In this document: positions 10,872 to 20,184 of the stretch, piece by piece | Numbering within the stretch: the first letter of the stretch is position 1 | Layout of the letters: each line of letters begins with the position of its first letter | Origin: Trichomonas vaginalis G3 | Taxonomy: Eukaryota > Parabasalia > Trichomonadida > Trichomonadidae | Length of the DNA: 64,000 nt | NCBI RefSeq assembly: GCF_026262505.1 | Contig: NC_067203.1 | Location: 14,396,392 to 14,460,391, forward strand | Reading direction: 5' to 3' | Position numbers and translations under genes: made by a program | Notes under the pieces: generated by a model | What the model was told of the DNA's origin: nothing | The model's input: the letters and a program-made list of their open reading frames with translations, nothing else | Database searches by the model: none

Positions 10872-11672
10872 TTATTCTTGACTTTGTTCTTGAGCTATTT
10901 GTTGCATTTGTTGTTCTTGAGCTATTTGTTGTTGAAGTTGTTCTTGTAATACAATACTTTCACCAGTTGCATCTTCCAATTCGAAACTTTCTGCCGTCAT
11001 TGACAAATACATAGGACATAAAAGTTTTACAGGAACAAAGTTTGCGTCAACTAAGGTTAAGTTTATGTTTGCTAAAGTGTTTGAGTTTACTAAAGCTGAA
11101 AACTCTGCATTCGAATGAACAATAGGCAAACCAGCAGAGAAAGTGTTGTTTATACGCATAAGTATCTTTTGGTCATAGTAGTTTCTGTCGACATTCGAAT
11201 AGCACTTTGAACCTAAGTTTGAAACAATATATAAAATAGGTGTACTTAAAGTCAATGGAACAGACATTCCTTGTATGACACCTTTTCCTGTTATAGGAAA
11301 CTGTTGGTAGTAAAAACCAGATATAAGTTTTGTATTATAGCTCATATTGTTTATAGTAAACTCAGTCGGACATCCAAACATAATGAAACCTGCTCTAGTT
11401 GCAGCACATGTTACACTCGTCCTTAAAGTATTAAATAAGTCAACAAAACCTGTTGGTGGTATATCTGAGTAAGTATCTTCAAAGGAGTATTTTTTACCAT
11501 TCACAACAATAAAATCTTCTGGTGTCAAAAGAGCAAAACAAGCTTTAGTCGTCATTGTGTTTAAAGTTAGTTTACAATATCGTCCTTGAGGACTTTGTAA
11601 GTTTGTTGTTATAGAATTATATGACTCAGGGTTTTTAGTCGTAATAGTATAAACCATTGTGTCTTCTGCCAT
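10872..11672 (-). CDS. Putative minor capsid protein of the Polinton
   Basis: A 267-residue protein that is beta-rich in its main part, with a glutamine-rich tail (QLQQQIAQEQQMQQIAQE). Polintons carry a minor jelly-roll capsid protein near the major one; size, beta character and position next to the capsid-like gene suggest that role, but I see no diagnostic motif. The ATG at 11672 is preceded by GCTAAGTAAA, a motif shared with the gene at 12258. The break point of the permuted copy A falls exactly at this start codon. Confidence 0.45.
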   Translation of the reverse strand: MAEDTMVYTITTKNPESYNSITTNLQSPQGRYCKLTLNTMTTKACFALLTPEDFIVVNGKKYSFEDTYSDIPPTGFVDLFNTLRTSVTCAATRAGFIMFGCPTEFTINNMSYNTKLISGFYYQQFPITGKGVIQGMSVPLTLSTPILYIVSNLGSKCYSNVDRNYYDQKILMRINNTFSAGLPIVHSNAEFSALVNSNTLANINLTLVDANFVPVKLLCPMYLSMTAESFELEDATGESIVLQEQLQQQIAQEQQMQQIAQEQSQE

Positions 11673-11691
11673 TTTACTTAGCAAATAAATT

Positions 11692-12258
11692 TTAATGAAA
11701 TGTTGTGGTCGTCAAATATTTTATAACGTCTGGGAAACTATATTTTAAGTTCAACGTTTCACCTCCTTTCATAACGTATATCTTGTCAATGACATTATAT
11801 GAAACACCACAGCAACTAACGTCGGGTTCTATTTCTTTGATGTTTATATCGTCTGCCTCTGTCAAAAGTTTCAATAGTTCTTTCAAAACTTCATGAGGTG
11901 CAATGACATATGAGTTCACTTTTACAGGGTTGTGTTCGACCAAGTTTAACATTATACCTAAAGCTTGACAAATCTTCTCCTGAGTTTGAAGTTTGTCTTT
12001 CAGTTGTTGGTAGTCGTTTCGAATATCTGCAACAGAACTTAAGTCTCTGCTAACTTCAGGGTATGTTGGTTGTTCTTTTACAGGAACAATTGTTTATACC
12101 ATCTTCGTCCTCGTATGGTTTCCCCATTTCAACATCTCTTTCTTTGACATTGACAACAACACTTTGACTGTTTGTTTGAGTTGGTGAATTTAACTTCACA
12201 TCTGCCACCGCCATTAAACCTTTTGAAACACTTACGCTTCTATTTTTCGGAAATGACA
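11692..12258 (-). pseudogene. Small minus-strand Polinton protein (broken)
   Basis: A gene of about 190 codons beginning MSFPKNRSVSVS and ending just before the 267-residue gene. Its pieces are coding-like in more than one frame, with about two breaks. Function unknown. Its start is preceded by TCTAAGTAAA, the same motif as the next gene. Confidence 0.5.
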
Positions 12259-12276
12259 TTTTACTTAGAATAAAAG

Positions 12277-12696
12277 ATGGACGTATTCGGATATCTCTTC
12301 GAATTGAAGCAGAACAAAGTTTACACACACAAACAATACAAATACATTGACAGAATAGTTCTTTATACAAACAATGGTAAATGTTATAGAATAGCAGTCT
12401 TTGCTGAACCAAAATATTTTCATAAAGCAAAGAAAGTTGGTATAACTGAAATGGTGAAAGTTCTTGAAGCAGACAAAAATATAACAACAAAACTTACAGA
12501 TATTTCTAAAGGAAAGTTTATAATACAATTTTATGTCAAAACTGGCGTACTGTCAATATTTGACGGAGAGAAGTCAGTTCAAGAACAACTTACTGACCTG
12601 CTGCCAAAATCTGCTCGATGGAAGCTGTCGTTATGCCAATCTGAGGAGCCCCAGCAGGTTTCATCGAACGAATCTTCAAAAGAGCATCTTCCGTGA
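12277..12696 (+). CDS. Polinton plus-strand small protein, unknown
   Basis: A 139-residue protein (MDVFGYLFELKQNKVYTH at its start), conserved in copy A. It is divergent from the gene starting at 12258 and overlaps the end of the capsid-like gene by about 107 bases in convergent orientation. No family recognised. Because the overlap is long, the carboxyl third may be less constrained, or the true product may be shorter. Confidence 0.5.
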   Translation: MDVFGYLFELKQNKVYTHKQYKYIDRIVLYTNNGKCYRIAVFAEPKYFHKAKKVGITEMVKVLEADKNITTKLTDISKGKFIIQFYVKTGVLSIFDGEKSVQEQLTDLLPKSARWKLSLCQSEEPQQVSSNESSKEHLP

Positions 12697-14197
12697 AAAG
12701 TGCTATTGGTTTTGTAAACTTCTTTGCTCTCAGTTCATATGGACCGTCTCTGTCACCAGTATATTGTATTTGTACAGTACCAACAGTTGAAATACCACCC
12801 ATAAAGTCTTCTGAGTCAGCAAATGGAATGCCAAGCCAAAAGTTTGAACGGTCTCCATTTGTATATTGAGTTTTTTGACTTCCTGTATGGGTCCATACTT
12901 TCACATATGGCATAATAGAACTTTGCATTTCAGGGTTAATGGTTGTTGTGAAGTTGTTGTTAAAGTTCATAGCATCTAATGTCAAGTTGTATGACCTCAT
13001 ATCCTCAACTGTAGAATATTCTTCTCTTGGATAATATTTGCCATCTATGTTTATATGATATTTAATACCGGGGTTGTAGAAACAAGAATAGTCATTTATA
13101 GTTCGTCTGAACAGTACAAACATAGTATCTGCGTGTTTCATTGCAGTTGTTAAAGCAATATCTGTTCTTGCACCTGCGGTTCCTGGATTTTGGTTTCCAA
13201 CTTCACCTGCAAAGTCTTTGACAGATATTTGGTGTATAGGGAACATAAGTGGAACTGCAATATATTTGGCAGCTAAAGCATTTGAAATATCTGGGTCCAA
13301 CATATAGACTGCAAGTCTGCTTTCTATTCTCTTGCATTCAAATTTTTCGCATGTAAACCTAACTGGGTCCAAGCATTCCAGCAGCATTGAAATAATACTT
13401 TACTTCAGTGTTGAGGTTTGAGAAACCAAAGTCTAAGTCAACTTTGTCTTTGCAAAATTCGGCGAATGACGTTTGATTTGCTCCCTTTACGTCTGTAAGA
13501 GTGAATGGGTCTTGCGTTGGTGCAATGACTAAGTTATTTTTGCTTGGAGTAAGTTCAATAGAAATTTTTCCTGCCCAGTTTGGCAAGTATCTTAAAAACC
13601 TGAAGATGAGGAAAGATGACAAAGGAACTCTAAGTTTCAGTTTTACTTTAGTGACAGCATTTCCATCTGAACCAGAAAGGTTAACATAAACTCCTGGAAC
13701 GTTAGGGTCAAGTCTTCTTATTTTCTCAATAGTTGCATACTGGTCTGTTTGTTCTCTAGCTTGTGGTTGTACTGAGTTTCTTAAAGCGAACCATTCATAG
13801 TTTGCCCATGTTACTGTTTGAACTAAGTCAGAGTTAGAATATATCTTATATCCCATGAAAACTTCTGGAGCATATTGGTATCCGACATAGAAAATTCCAT
13901 TGCAACCTTTCTTGTCAGACAACTTGGCAGAAGGTTTTATTTCAATGTCTTGTTCCACGTATAAGAATGAGTTGTCAATAGAATTATATGAAACCTGTCG
14001 CAAGCAATATCTACTGTTGTTGAAGAACCTTCTCCAAACTCACCTACATTTCCATAAGAAACAGCAGTTGTATATTCGTAAGTTCCAGGAACTATTTCTG
14101 ACCTTCTAATGGCATTGTCGCATTCGTTATACCATTCGGAAACATTTCCATTCATGGCATCCAAAACTGTTGGCGTTATATTCTGAGCGGCGTACAT
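12590..14197 (-). pseudogene. Major capsid-like protein of the Polinton (broken)
   Basis: A region of about 535 codons, the size expected for a double jelly-roll major capsid protein, rich in beta-type sequence (ISIELTPSKNNLVI; VTKVKLKLRVPLSS). Polintons are known to encode such a protein, and it is the largest structural-type gene here. It is broken, with about two breaks. A partial second version lies in copy A. The assignment rests on size, composition and position, not on a motif. Confidence 0.5.
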
Positions 14198-14229
14198 TTC
14201 ATATGGGTAAAAATATAGAATAGTTGGAT

Positions 14230-14655
14230 TTATTTGTCATAATAGAACCCACGTGGACCAAGCTTTACTTTCTTCCTGGCTGAGTTTTTAACTCTTCTTT
14301 TTCCTTCATTGCCACTACTTTCACTAGATGAAGTTACTTCTTCACTACTTTCACTTTGTTCTACTCTTCTCTTCTTCTTTGGTGTCGCTTTTGGTAACTT
14401 GCCCTCTGCTTCAAGTTGTTGCATCTTTGCCTCATGTTCACCTAGTATGTTTGTAAATTTCCATGTCCTTTTTGCCTTTGGGCTCTGGTCGCCCATCTCA
14501 GGTAACCTATATCCTAGAAAGATTTTGTCATAGTTTTGTATTTGAGTCTTCGCGTATTGTTTGCATGACTCTTTCCTGAGTTTCCGGTTCAAGCTCTTCA
14601 AACAGAGCTTGTCCATATGGAATAAGCTCGTTTCCAATATATTTTTTGTAGCCAT
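14230..14655 (-). CDS. Polinton basic/serine-rich protein
   Basis: A 141-codon frame with a strongly basic stretch (PKKKRRVEQ), a run of S and E (SSEEVTSSSESS) and another basic cluster (RRVKNSARKKVK). The first basic stretch looks like a classical nuclear import signal. No family recognised. It lies directly upstream of the capsid-like gene on the same strand. Confidence 0.5.
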   Translation of the reverse strand: MATKNILETSLFHMDKLCLKSLNRKLRKESCKQYAKTQIQNYDKIFLGYRLPEMGDQSPKAKRTWKFTNILGEHEAKMQQLEAEGKLPKATPKKKRRVEQSESSEEVTSSSESSGNEGKRRVKNSARKKVKLGPRGFYYDK

Positions 14656-15660
14656 TCTGGTTTTCTTTCCATGTTACCAATTATATCTTTTGTGAATGGG
14701 AAAGCTTTTACCCAATGTTTCAGTCTTGGGTCATTTATTTCTGTAGTTGGTTTTATTTTGTCAAGGAACATGTTTTCAATACTAACATTTCATTTGGTAC
14801 TGTCCATTTGAGTTTTCTTAAATATTCATCCCTTCTCGGTTCATTGTCTGCAAAGTAAGTTTTTATGACATTTTGTAAACTTTCGTTTGCAAGGTCATGT
14901 ACAATAGGTTCTCTTCCTTCTCTCTCCCTAACTCTCTTTCTAAACTCTTCACCAAATATACCATCTCTATGGTTCTGTGTAGTTCTTTGAGATAAATGTT
15001 TTAGAACGTCAGTGTTATATTTCCATCAGCCATGTTCATTTCATACTGGTTCAAAATATCTGCATCTTTCATATCTTTCAATGGCATTAAAGCCGCGCTG
15101 AAAATACCAGCTAAATCTGGTTCACCATTCATTTCCATTGCGTCTACAACATCTTGGAATTGTGGTTGTAAGTTTATGAACCACCTATCCGGGTTAGCTT
15201 TATGACCCCATCTCATTGTAGTTCCATAGTCTGCAGAAACAAAAGTAGGTTTGTTTCCATATTGGCTAGGTTCTGAATGAACTTTAAACAATTTTCATTT
15301 CTATATGTTTTGTTGAAATTTAACCTTTTATTTTCACCGAGTTCATCCAAAGATTGAACGTTATATGCTCGTAAGTAAAAAGGGTTGTTGTATTTGTGTA
15401 CATTTTCTTTCAGTTCTTCCATTCTATGCTGAATATTTTCATCTGATGTTGGAGTCTTTTGTATGTCGGCAAACATTTTTCGATATTCTTCTACCATGTC
15501 AGCCGAATTTTTCTTAGACTCTTGGAAAGATTCCATATTCACCTCATACTCTTGTTGAGGGTCAAGATTTTCGGCTGTTCCAAATCTTCATCTAGTTCTG
15601 TGAATTTAGTTTTCCAAAGGAGGGACTTGTTCGTTTCCTTCAGGCTCTTCTAGCTGTTGT
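14656..15660 (-). pseudogene. Broken Polinton gene region, unknown protein
   Basis: Coding-like minus-strand sequence in several pieces (one reads SADYGTTMRWGHKANPDRW, another MEELKENVHKYNNPFYLRAY). It is broken, with several breaks. The reading does not match a family I know. It sits between two open Polinton genes and is likely part of the structural gene cluster. Confidence 0.5.
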
Positions 15661-15667
15661 TGCTGAA

Positions 15668-16750
15668 CTATTTTTCCATGTCTGGTTGTATCTGAACTAG
15701 TTCTTCCTGTGGAGTTTCTTGTACCTCATCTGCTGGCATTTCATATATTCCGAGACCGTTTTTAACAAGTTCCCTATCTAAGTCATCCGGACTCATAAAC
15801 CTTTCTTCTTTCGTTCCGTCTTTATTTTTTACGCGTTTCATGAAGAGAGTTGAATTGTCATTTAGCTCTGACACCAAATATCTCGGAGTAAATTCAGTCA
15901 TGTCATTTGGATGATATGCTATTAAATCATATCCCTTAGCGAGCTTGTATTTTCCAGGTTTGAAATTATATCCCGTTTGGTGCTGAGCCATAAAGCTAAA
16001 TAGGTTCGGGTCAGTATTTCCTTCCTTGAACTTTCTAATAGCTTCTTTATATCTGTCACTAAAGTCAAGAGTATCTGGGTAACCATAGTCTTCTTTAAGC
16101 ATTTTTAAGAAATCTTGGTTTCCTTGTTCTCTACTTCTTTTATGTCCTTGCTCTGTTTGTGGTTGTTGTGGTGCAGTGTTTTGAACTGTTGGTTGTGGTG
16201 CTGGTTGTGGAGGTGGTTGTTGTGCTGGTTGTTGTTGTGGTGCAGTGTTTTGAACTGTTGGTTTTGGTGCAGGGTTTTGAACTGTTGGTTTTGGTGCAGG
16301 GTTTTGAACTGTTGGTTGTTGTGTTGGTTGTTGTTGTGGTGCATGCCTGTGTCTGTGTCCATGTGACGATGTAAATGTTTTAGGTAGTCCTGGTGCAGGT
16401 GCTTCTCTTGGAGGGTTTGGTGGTATATAAGTTCCACTAGCTAGTATATAAGTTCCACCAGCTGGTATATAAGTTCCACCAGCTGGCACATATGTTCCAT
16501 CTGCAGCATAATGTCCTACCTGACTTTTCGTTTTTAAGAAAGCATTTACTAGGTCTGTTTTGGTCTGTTGTAACTCTTTTTCTTGACTTTCCACAACAGT
16601 TGCTCTAACGGCGTCATAGGCACTTTGAACTGCCTGTCTCGTTGCTGCATCTGTTATTTTCGTTATATTTTGTGCTACTTCTTTTAACTCTTTGTCGAAA
16701 CCTTCAGACTTCAGTTTCTTTCCAGATGAGAAGTCGTTCACTTGTTTCAC
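15668..16750 (-). CDS. Polinton protein with proline/glutamine repeats
   Basis: A frame of 360 codons with no ATG at its upstream end; coding-like sequence continues towards the next gene, so the start is unresolved. The middle carries two short repeat sets: a GGTY(I/V)PA unit (three to four copies) and a PTVQNPAPK/QQPTQQP unit (many copies), which are also visible in the DNA as GT-rich repeats around 16150-16350. The last 130 residues are non-repetitive. Function unknown. Confidence 0.5.
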   Translation of the reverse strand: MKQVNDFSSGKKLKSEGFDKELKEVAQNITKITDAATRQAVQSAYDAVRATVVESQEKELQQTKTDLVNAFLKTKSQVGHYAADGTYVPAGGTYIPAGGTYILASGTYIPPNPPREAPAPGLPKTFTSSHGHRHRHAPQQQPTQQPTVQNPAPKPTVQNPAPKPTVQNTAPQQQPAQQPPPQPAPQPTVQNTAPQQPQTEQGHKRSREQGNQDFLKMLKEDYGYPDTLDFSDRYKEAIRKFKEGNTDPNLFSFMAQHQTGYNFKPGKYKLAKGYDLIAYHPNDMTEFTPRYLVSELNDNSTLFMKRVKNKDGTKEERFMSPDDLDRELVKNGLGIYEMPADEVQETPQEELVQIQPDMEK

Positions 16751-16839
16751 CTTACTATGAAGAGCTTCGAAGGCGTTCTTAAAGTCAGCATTTGTTAAAG
16801 CTTCATTTGAACTGTCTTCATCCGCTTGTATTTTTGTCC

Positions 16840-17640
16840 TTATGACCCTATAAGCTGGGCTGCTTTAGCGTTGGCTTGGGCATCTAACCAGTCATTGTTA
16901 GCTTTTATATATTCTGCGCTTTTCATTGCCTTTTGCATGGCTGCGTCGTTATTTTTACTTTCTTGTGCTAAGTTTTCATACTGTACGGTTTGGTTTTGCA
17001 ACTGTAAAAGTTTTTCTGCCTTTACATTTGCTTCAACTTCTTTTTTATACTCATCGCTATCCATATATGTCTTCAGGGCTTTTTGTTTTATCTCTTCATC
17101 TTTCAGTACTTTATATTGAGTAGTATGGTTTTTCAAATTTACAACATCTTGTTCCATTTTTGCTACTTCTGCTGCTTTTTCTGACACTTTTTTCGCATAT
17201 TCCTCTGTACTTAGTTCTTTCAGTTGTTCTTCTTTCTTCTTTTTCTCTACGTTTAACTCATTGAGTTTCTTTGTGTGTCTGTCATATTCTAGTTTCTTTT
17301 CGTTTTCACTTATTTGCTTCTGTATGTCTATGTTTGACTTTTTGACATCTGATATTTGATTTTTGAGTGAACTCAAATTCATTTGACTTTGAGGGTTATA
17401 GGCTGTTCCGTCTGCAGCTCCACCATAGCCTGCCATTTTCGCTAAAAGTGCCGCTCTTAAACCTCCACTCTGTGCACCAAGAACTCGGTTTAAAAGCATA
17501 GGGTTGCTTGACATTTGTTGCAACATAGTGGGGTCATTCAGCATTTGTTGTTGCAACTGTTGTTGTGGTGTCAGTTTTACTATTGGATGTTTCAATGCTC
17601 TCTTCCTCTTACGTATATTCTTACGTAGCTTACGTGGCAT
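16840..17640 (-). CDS. Polinton basic, coiled-coil protein
   Basis: A 267-residue protein starting MPRKLRKNIRKRKR, which is extremely basic, followed by a Q/M/L-rich segment (TPQQQLQQQMLNDP) and then about 170 residues of K/E/Q heptad-type coiled coil. A basic head on a long coil fits a DNA-binding virion core or packaging protein, but that is inference. The ATG at 17640 is chosen because the frame has no other ATG upstream. It is the gene nearest the right terminus. Confidence 0.55.
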   Translation of the reverse strand: MPRKLRKNIRKRKRALKHPIVKLTPQQQLQQQMLNDPTMLQQMSSNPMLLNRVLGAQSGGLRAALLAKMAGYGGAADGTAYNPQSQMNLSSLKNQISDVKKSNIDIQKQISENEKKLEYDRHTKKLNELNVEKKKKEEQLKELSTEEYAKKVSEKAAEVAKMEQDVVNLKNHTTQYKVLKDEEIKQKALKTYMDSDEYKKEVEANVKAEKLLQLQNQTVQYENLAQESKNNDAAMQKAMKSAEYIKANNDWLDAQANAKAAQLIGS

Positions 17641-17711
17641 TTTAAGTGAAGTTAAAAAGCGGACTGTTGTCAAAATGTCATGTTGTCACCATTTTCAAAA
17701 AGATGTTAGTT

Positions 17712-17742
17712 GACCGAGGGACCGAGGGACCGAGGGACCTGG
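17712..17742. repeat. 8-bp tandem repeat in the Polinton end
   Basis: Three perfect copies of GACCGAGG followed by a degenerate fourth (GACCTGG), in the non-coding terminal part of the element. Confidence 0.8.
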
Positions 17743-17760
17743 TGACACCTTCAGTTCTTC

Positions 17761-17861
17761 AAAACATTTACGAAGAAGTCTTGACAAAACATTTACGATG
17801 AAATCATGACAAAAACATATACGAAGAAGTCATGACAAAACATATACGAAGAAGTCATGAC
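17761..17861. repeat. 25-26 bp tandem repeat in the Polinton end
   Basis: Four adjacent copies of a unit that starts AAAACAT(T/A)TACGA and ends TCATGAC or TCTTGAC. They are subterminal to the right end of the element. Subterminal arrays of this kind often bind the element's own proteins, but nothing in the sequence proves this. Confidence 0.8.
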
Positions 17862-18027
17862 AAAACATGAAAACATATATAATTTGTGAAAAGCGAAACA
17901 TTATATAATGTTTTCGACCCAGAAGAAGGCTTCTCAAAGTATACTTCCTTGGAACGCCTGTAACTTTTCCTGTAGCGACGATAGACCCTTACTTGTCCGG
18001 ACAAAGTTATACTAAACATCTTCAGGG

Positions 18028-18098
18028 CTAGAAGGGGCGCAGCCCCTGGAAGCCCCTCATACCTGACCTCTAGAGGGCACGAAGTGCCTGGAAGCCCC
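18028..18098. repeat. Two 29-bp GC-rich repeats at the Polinton terminus
   Basis: Two copies (18028-18056 and 18070-18098) of a CTAGA...CTGGAAGCCCC unit. Each contains a small palindrome (GGGGCGCAGCCCC in the first, GGCACGAAGTGCC in the second): the letters differ but the pairing is kept. They lie just inside the poly-T tract. Confidence 0.75.
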
Positions 18099-18102
18099 AC
18101 TA

Positions 18103-18104
<2 letters not shown>

Positions 18105-18132
<28 letters not shown>
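18105..18132. repeat. Poly-T tract at the right boundary of the Polinton
   Basis: A run of 28 T preceded by CCCCACTACC. Host-type sequence starts immediately after it, so this is taken as the right end of the element or of its insertion site. Confidence 0.7.
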
Positions 18133-18135
<3 letters not shown>

Positions 18136-18161
18136 CATCTCTTTGTCAATAATTTATCCTG

Positions 18162-18169
18162 TCAATTTA
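18162..18169 (+). promoter_or_regulatory. Initiator (Inr) of the 18176 gene
   Basis: TCAATTTA, 14 bases before the ATG, fits the trichomonad Inr. It lies only 30 bases from the end of the Polinton poly-T tract. Confidence 0.6.
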
Positions 18170-18175
18170 TTATTT

Positions 18176-20002
18176 ATGTTTTCGGCAGATTCATCCTTTA
18201 ACGCCGACCAACCTGATTTGTTTAAAAATCTTACAATTAAAGGCGGTTTTGATAAAGTTATTGATGAATTGCGAAAAAAGAGCGTGGAAGATCAAACAAG
18301 AACTTTATTATTTATTAGATCTTACTATATTTTACTTTATTTCATTTTATTTCCAAAAGAATCTTCCACAGCAATATCTCACAATGATATGTTAGATGAC
18401 GTTTTTTACGCAAGTAAAGGGACAGCTTCACCTATCGATACTTTAACATCACAGGTACTTTCAGGCTTCTTAAAAGCCATGTACGCAGATCCATTACTTC
18501 TAATAAATTCGATGAATAAGACAAAGAGTGTCGGTTCACTTAATTTTTTAGCGTTTTCTACGTTTCCAGCTTTATTCGGATTTTTTTCCACGCAAGAGCT
18601 TTGCGAATCAGCAGCGGTATTCATGATTAATCTAATACAATCTGGAGAAGACCAAAAACTCATAGAAAAGTTCGTTTTATCAATATTATTTTCATCATAT
18701 TCGTTCATTAACACATTTTGTTCATGTATTTTCGCACGCCCTATATCAGAAACTCATGATGAATCATTTATTCGAAATCGATTTATTCATTCAGTTACAA
18801 CTGCTTTACCAAATCTTCCATCCCACGTTTACTTCGTATTATCATCATACAATGGCAAAAATCCGAAAAAAATGCTATCAATTCTGCAAAATTTTCTTTC
18901 ATTAACATTTAATATTTGGCAAAGTGGTTCTCCAATGGGATTAGTCTCAACAACCAAAGTTTCTCAGTACATTGAGTCCAAAGAATGCGGCGACATACTA
19001 CGAAAACTGTTTTTTAATAAAATTATTACAAGTTACGAAGCTCCATCAATTTGGAAGAGATGTGGAGGTACATCAGAGAATGTTGTATTTAGTCCAGTCG
19101 ATTTACAGATATTAGTTTCAGTTACTGCGATGGCAAAGAAAAATATTCCGATGTGGAGTACAATTGAGAGTTCGGCCAAGAACCTTGGTTGCTATAGGTT
19201 CAAACCATTTACTATTACGTTTTTCCAGAATTCTAAGCGTCCAATTCCAAGATCAAGAGTAGATTTATTTGAAATAGAAAAAACCGAAGAAATTTTACTA
19301 TTAGATGATTACATAACAGTTCGATACGAAGCCGAGCATATAAAATCCTTTCAATGCCACGTGAAACATTTATTTGATATTATTTCCGGAATTTATTTCA
19401 AAGAAACAGTCAAAAAGATGTTTCCCAAGGTTTCTGTTGGCGACATACCCAGACTTATGGAGTCATTTTGCTTCGGTTCCCCAGAAGATTTCAATTCTCT
19501 CACAATTTTTTGTTCGATACTTGTTATTTGCGAAGGAGTTATTCCATCGATACCGCCAAGTATCGTAGAGTTATTTCATGCTAACGTTATTGCAATAATG
19601 GACCAAACTTGGCAAGATATCGGAGATTTTGTTGATTACAAGTCTTATACTAATTTACTCCATCTATTGCCAACCTTTCCAGGCATGCTTCTTGGAGATG
19701 TTGTTGCGAATTTGTCTTACATTTTCATGAACATTGATGAAATTGTAGATTTTAAAGATACAGAATTCGAATTGAAGGTGTCGTTATACCAGATAGCAAT
19801 ATTCCTTGTTGATAGATCATCAGTACTTAGAATTTTCCTTTTAATGAGAGAATTATTTTTCAAAACTGACATACTAAGTAACTTTTTGCCAAAAAAAGTT
19901 TGCCAGCGCTGGATGACTTATGTAGCTATAATAGATAAAGTTATCTCCTCCGATAAAGTTCTCAAAGATTCTATTTGCTCTATTTCTTTTGTTATTAGCT
20001 GA
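18176..20002 (+). CDS. Conserved-looking protein of unknown function
   Basis: A 608-residue, mostly helical protein (MFSADSSFNADQPDLFKN at the start). I chose the first ATG, which follows the Inr; the frame is open a little further but only through a TTG. Hydrophobic helices around residues 145-200 (LNFLAFSTFPALFGFF; LFSSYSFINTFCSCIF) resemble helical GTPase-activating domains of the Ras-GAP kind seen in trichomonads, but no arginine finger can be assigned, so this is weak. The Polinton inserted just upstream may have removed original sequence, so a shortened amino end is possible. Confidence 0.7.
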   Translation: MFSADSSFNADQPDLFKNLTIKGGFDKVIDELRKKSVEDQTRTLLFIRSYYILLYFILFPKESSTAISHNDMLDDVFYASKGTASPIDTLTSQVLSGFLKAMYADPLLLINSMNKTKSVGSLNFLAFSTFPALFGFFSTQELCESAAVFMINLIQSGEDQKLIEKFVLSILFSSYSFINTFCSCIFARPISETHDESFIRNRFIHSVTTALPNLPSHVYFVLSSYNGKNPKKMLSILQNFLSLTFNIWQSGSPMGLVSTTKVSQYIESKECGDILRKLFFNKIITSYEAPSIWKRCGGTSENVVFSPVDLQILVSVTAMAKKNIPMWSTIESSAKNLGCYRFKPFTITFFQNSKRPIPRSRVDLFEIEKTEEILLLDDYITVRYEAEHIKSFQCHVKHLFDIISGIYFKETVKKMFPKVSVGDIPRLMESFCFGSPEDFNSLTIFCSILVICEGVIPSIPPSIVELFHANVIAIMDQTWQDIGDFVDYKSYTNLLHLLPTFPGMLLGDVVANLSYIFMNIDEIVDFKDTEFELKVSLYQIAIFLVDRSSVLRIFLLMRELFFKTDILSNFLPKKVCQRWMTYVAIIDKVISSDKVLKDSICSISFVIS

Positions 20003-20171
20003 TTATTTTTATATAAAATTGTTTGTATTTCTTTATTATTATATTCTTCAGCTTTTTTAGAGATCATTATCAAATTTCATTATTTATAAGGGTTTCCCAA
20101 CTTTTTAATTGAAATTATATCTAATTACTACATCAAGATCATTATATTAATATTTCATCGAAATTTGATAA

Positions 20172-20179
20172 TCATTTAT
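20172..20179 (+). promoter_or_regulatory. Inr of the 20185 gene
   Basis: TCATTTAT ending six bases before the ATG; a good match to the trichomonad initiator. Confidence 0.65.
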
Positions 20180-20184
20180 ATAAA

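Larger units (their letters stand above)
7671..18132. mobile_element. Polinton (Maverick) copy B, left part missing (fossil)
   Basis: A 10.5 kb piece of a Polinton, a large virus-like DNA transposon. Parts recognised from left to right: tail of a plus-strand gene, packaging-type ATPase, small plus-strand protein, small minus-strand protein, superfamily 3 helicase, a 267-residue putative minor capsid protein, a further small protein, a 139-residue plus-strand protein, a capsid-like protein, several unknown minus-strand proteins and a repeat-rich terminus ending in poly-T. Protein-primed polymerase, integrase and the left terminal repeat are absent, so it cannot be a whole element. It is broken in roughly eight places, while several genes look whole. 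High similarity to copy A suggests a young age. Confidence 0.85.

Noticed and set aside
16105-16437. Histidine/asparagine-rich and valine/leucine-rich openings around the GT-rich repeats
   Set aside because: Other-frame readings of the proline/glutamine repeat DNA of the minus-strand gene.
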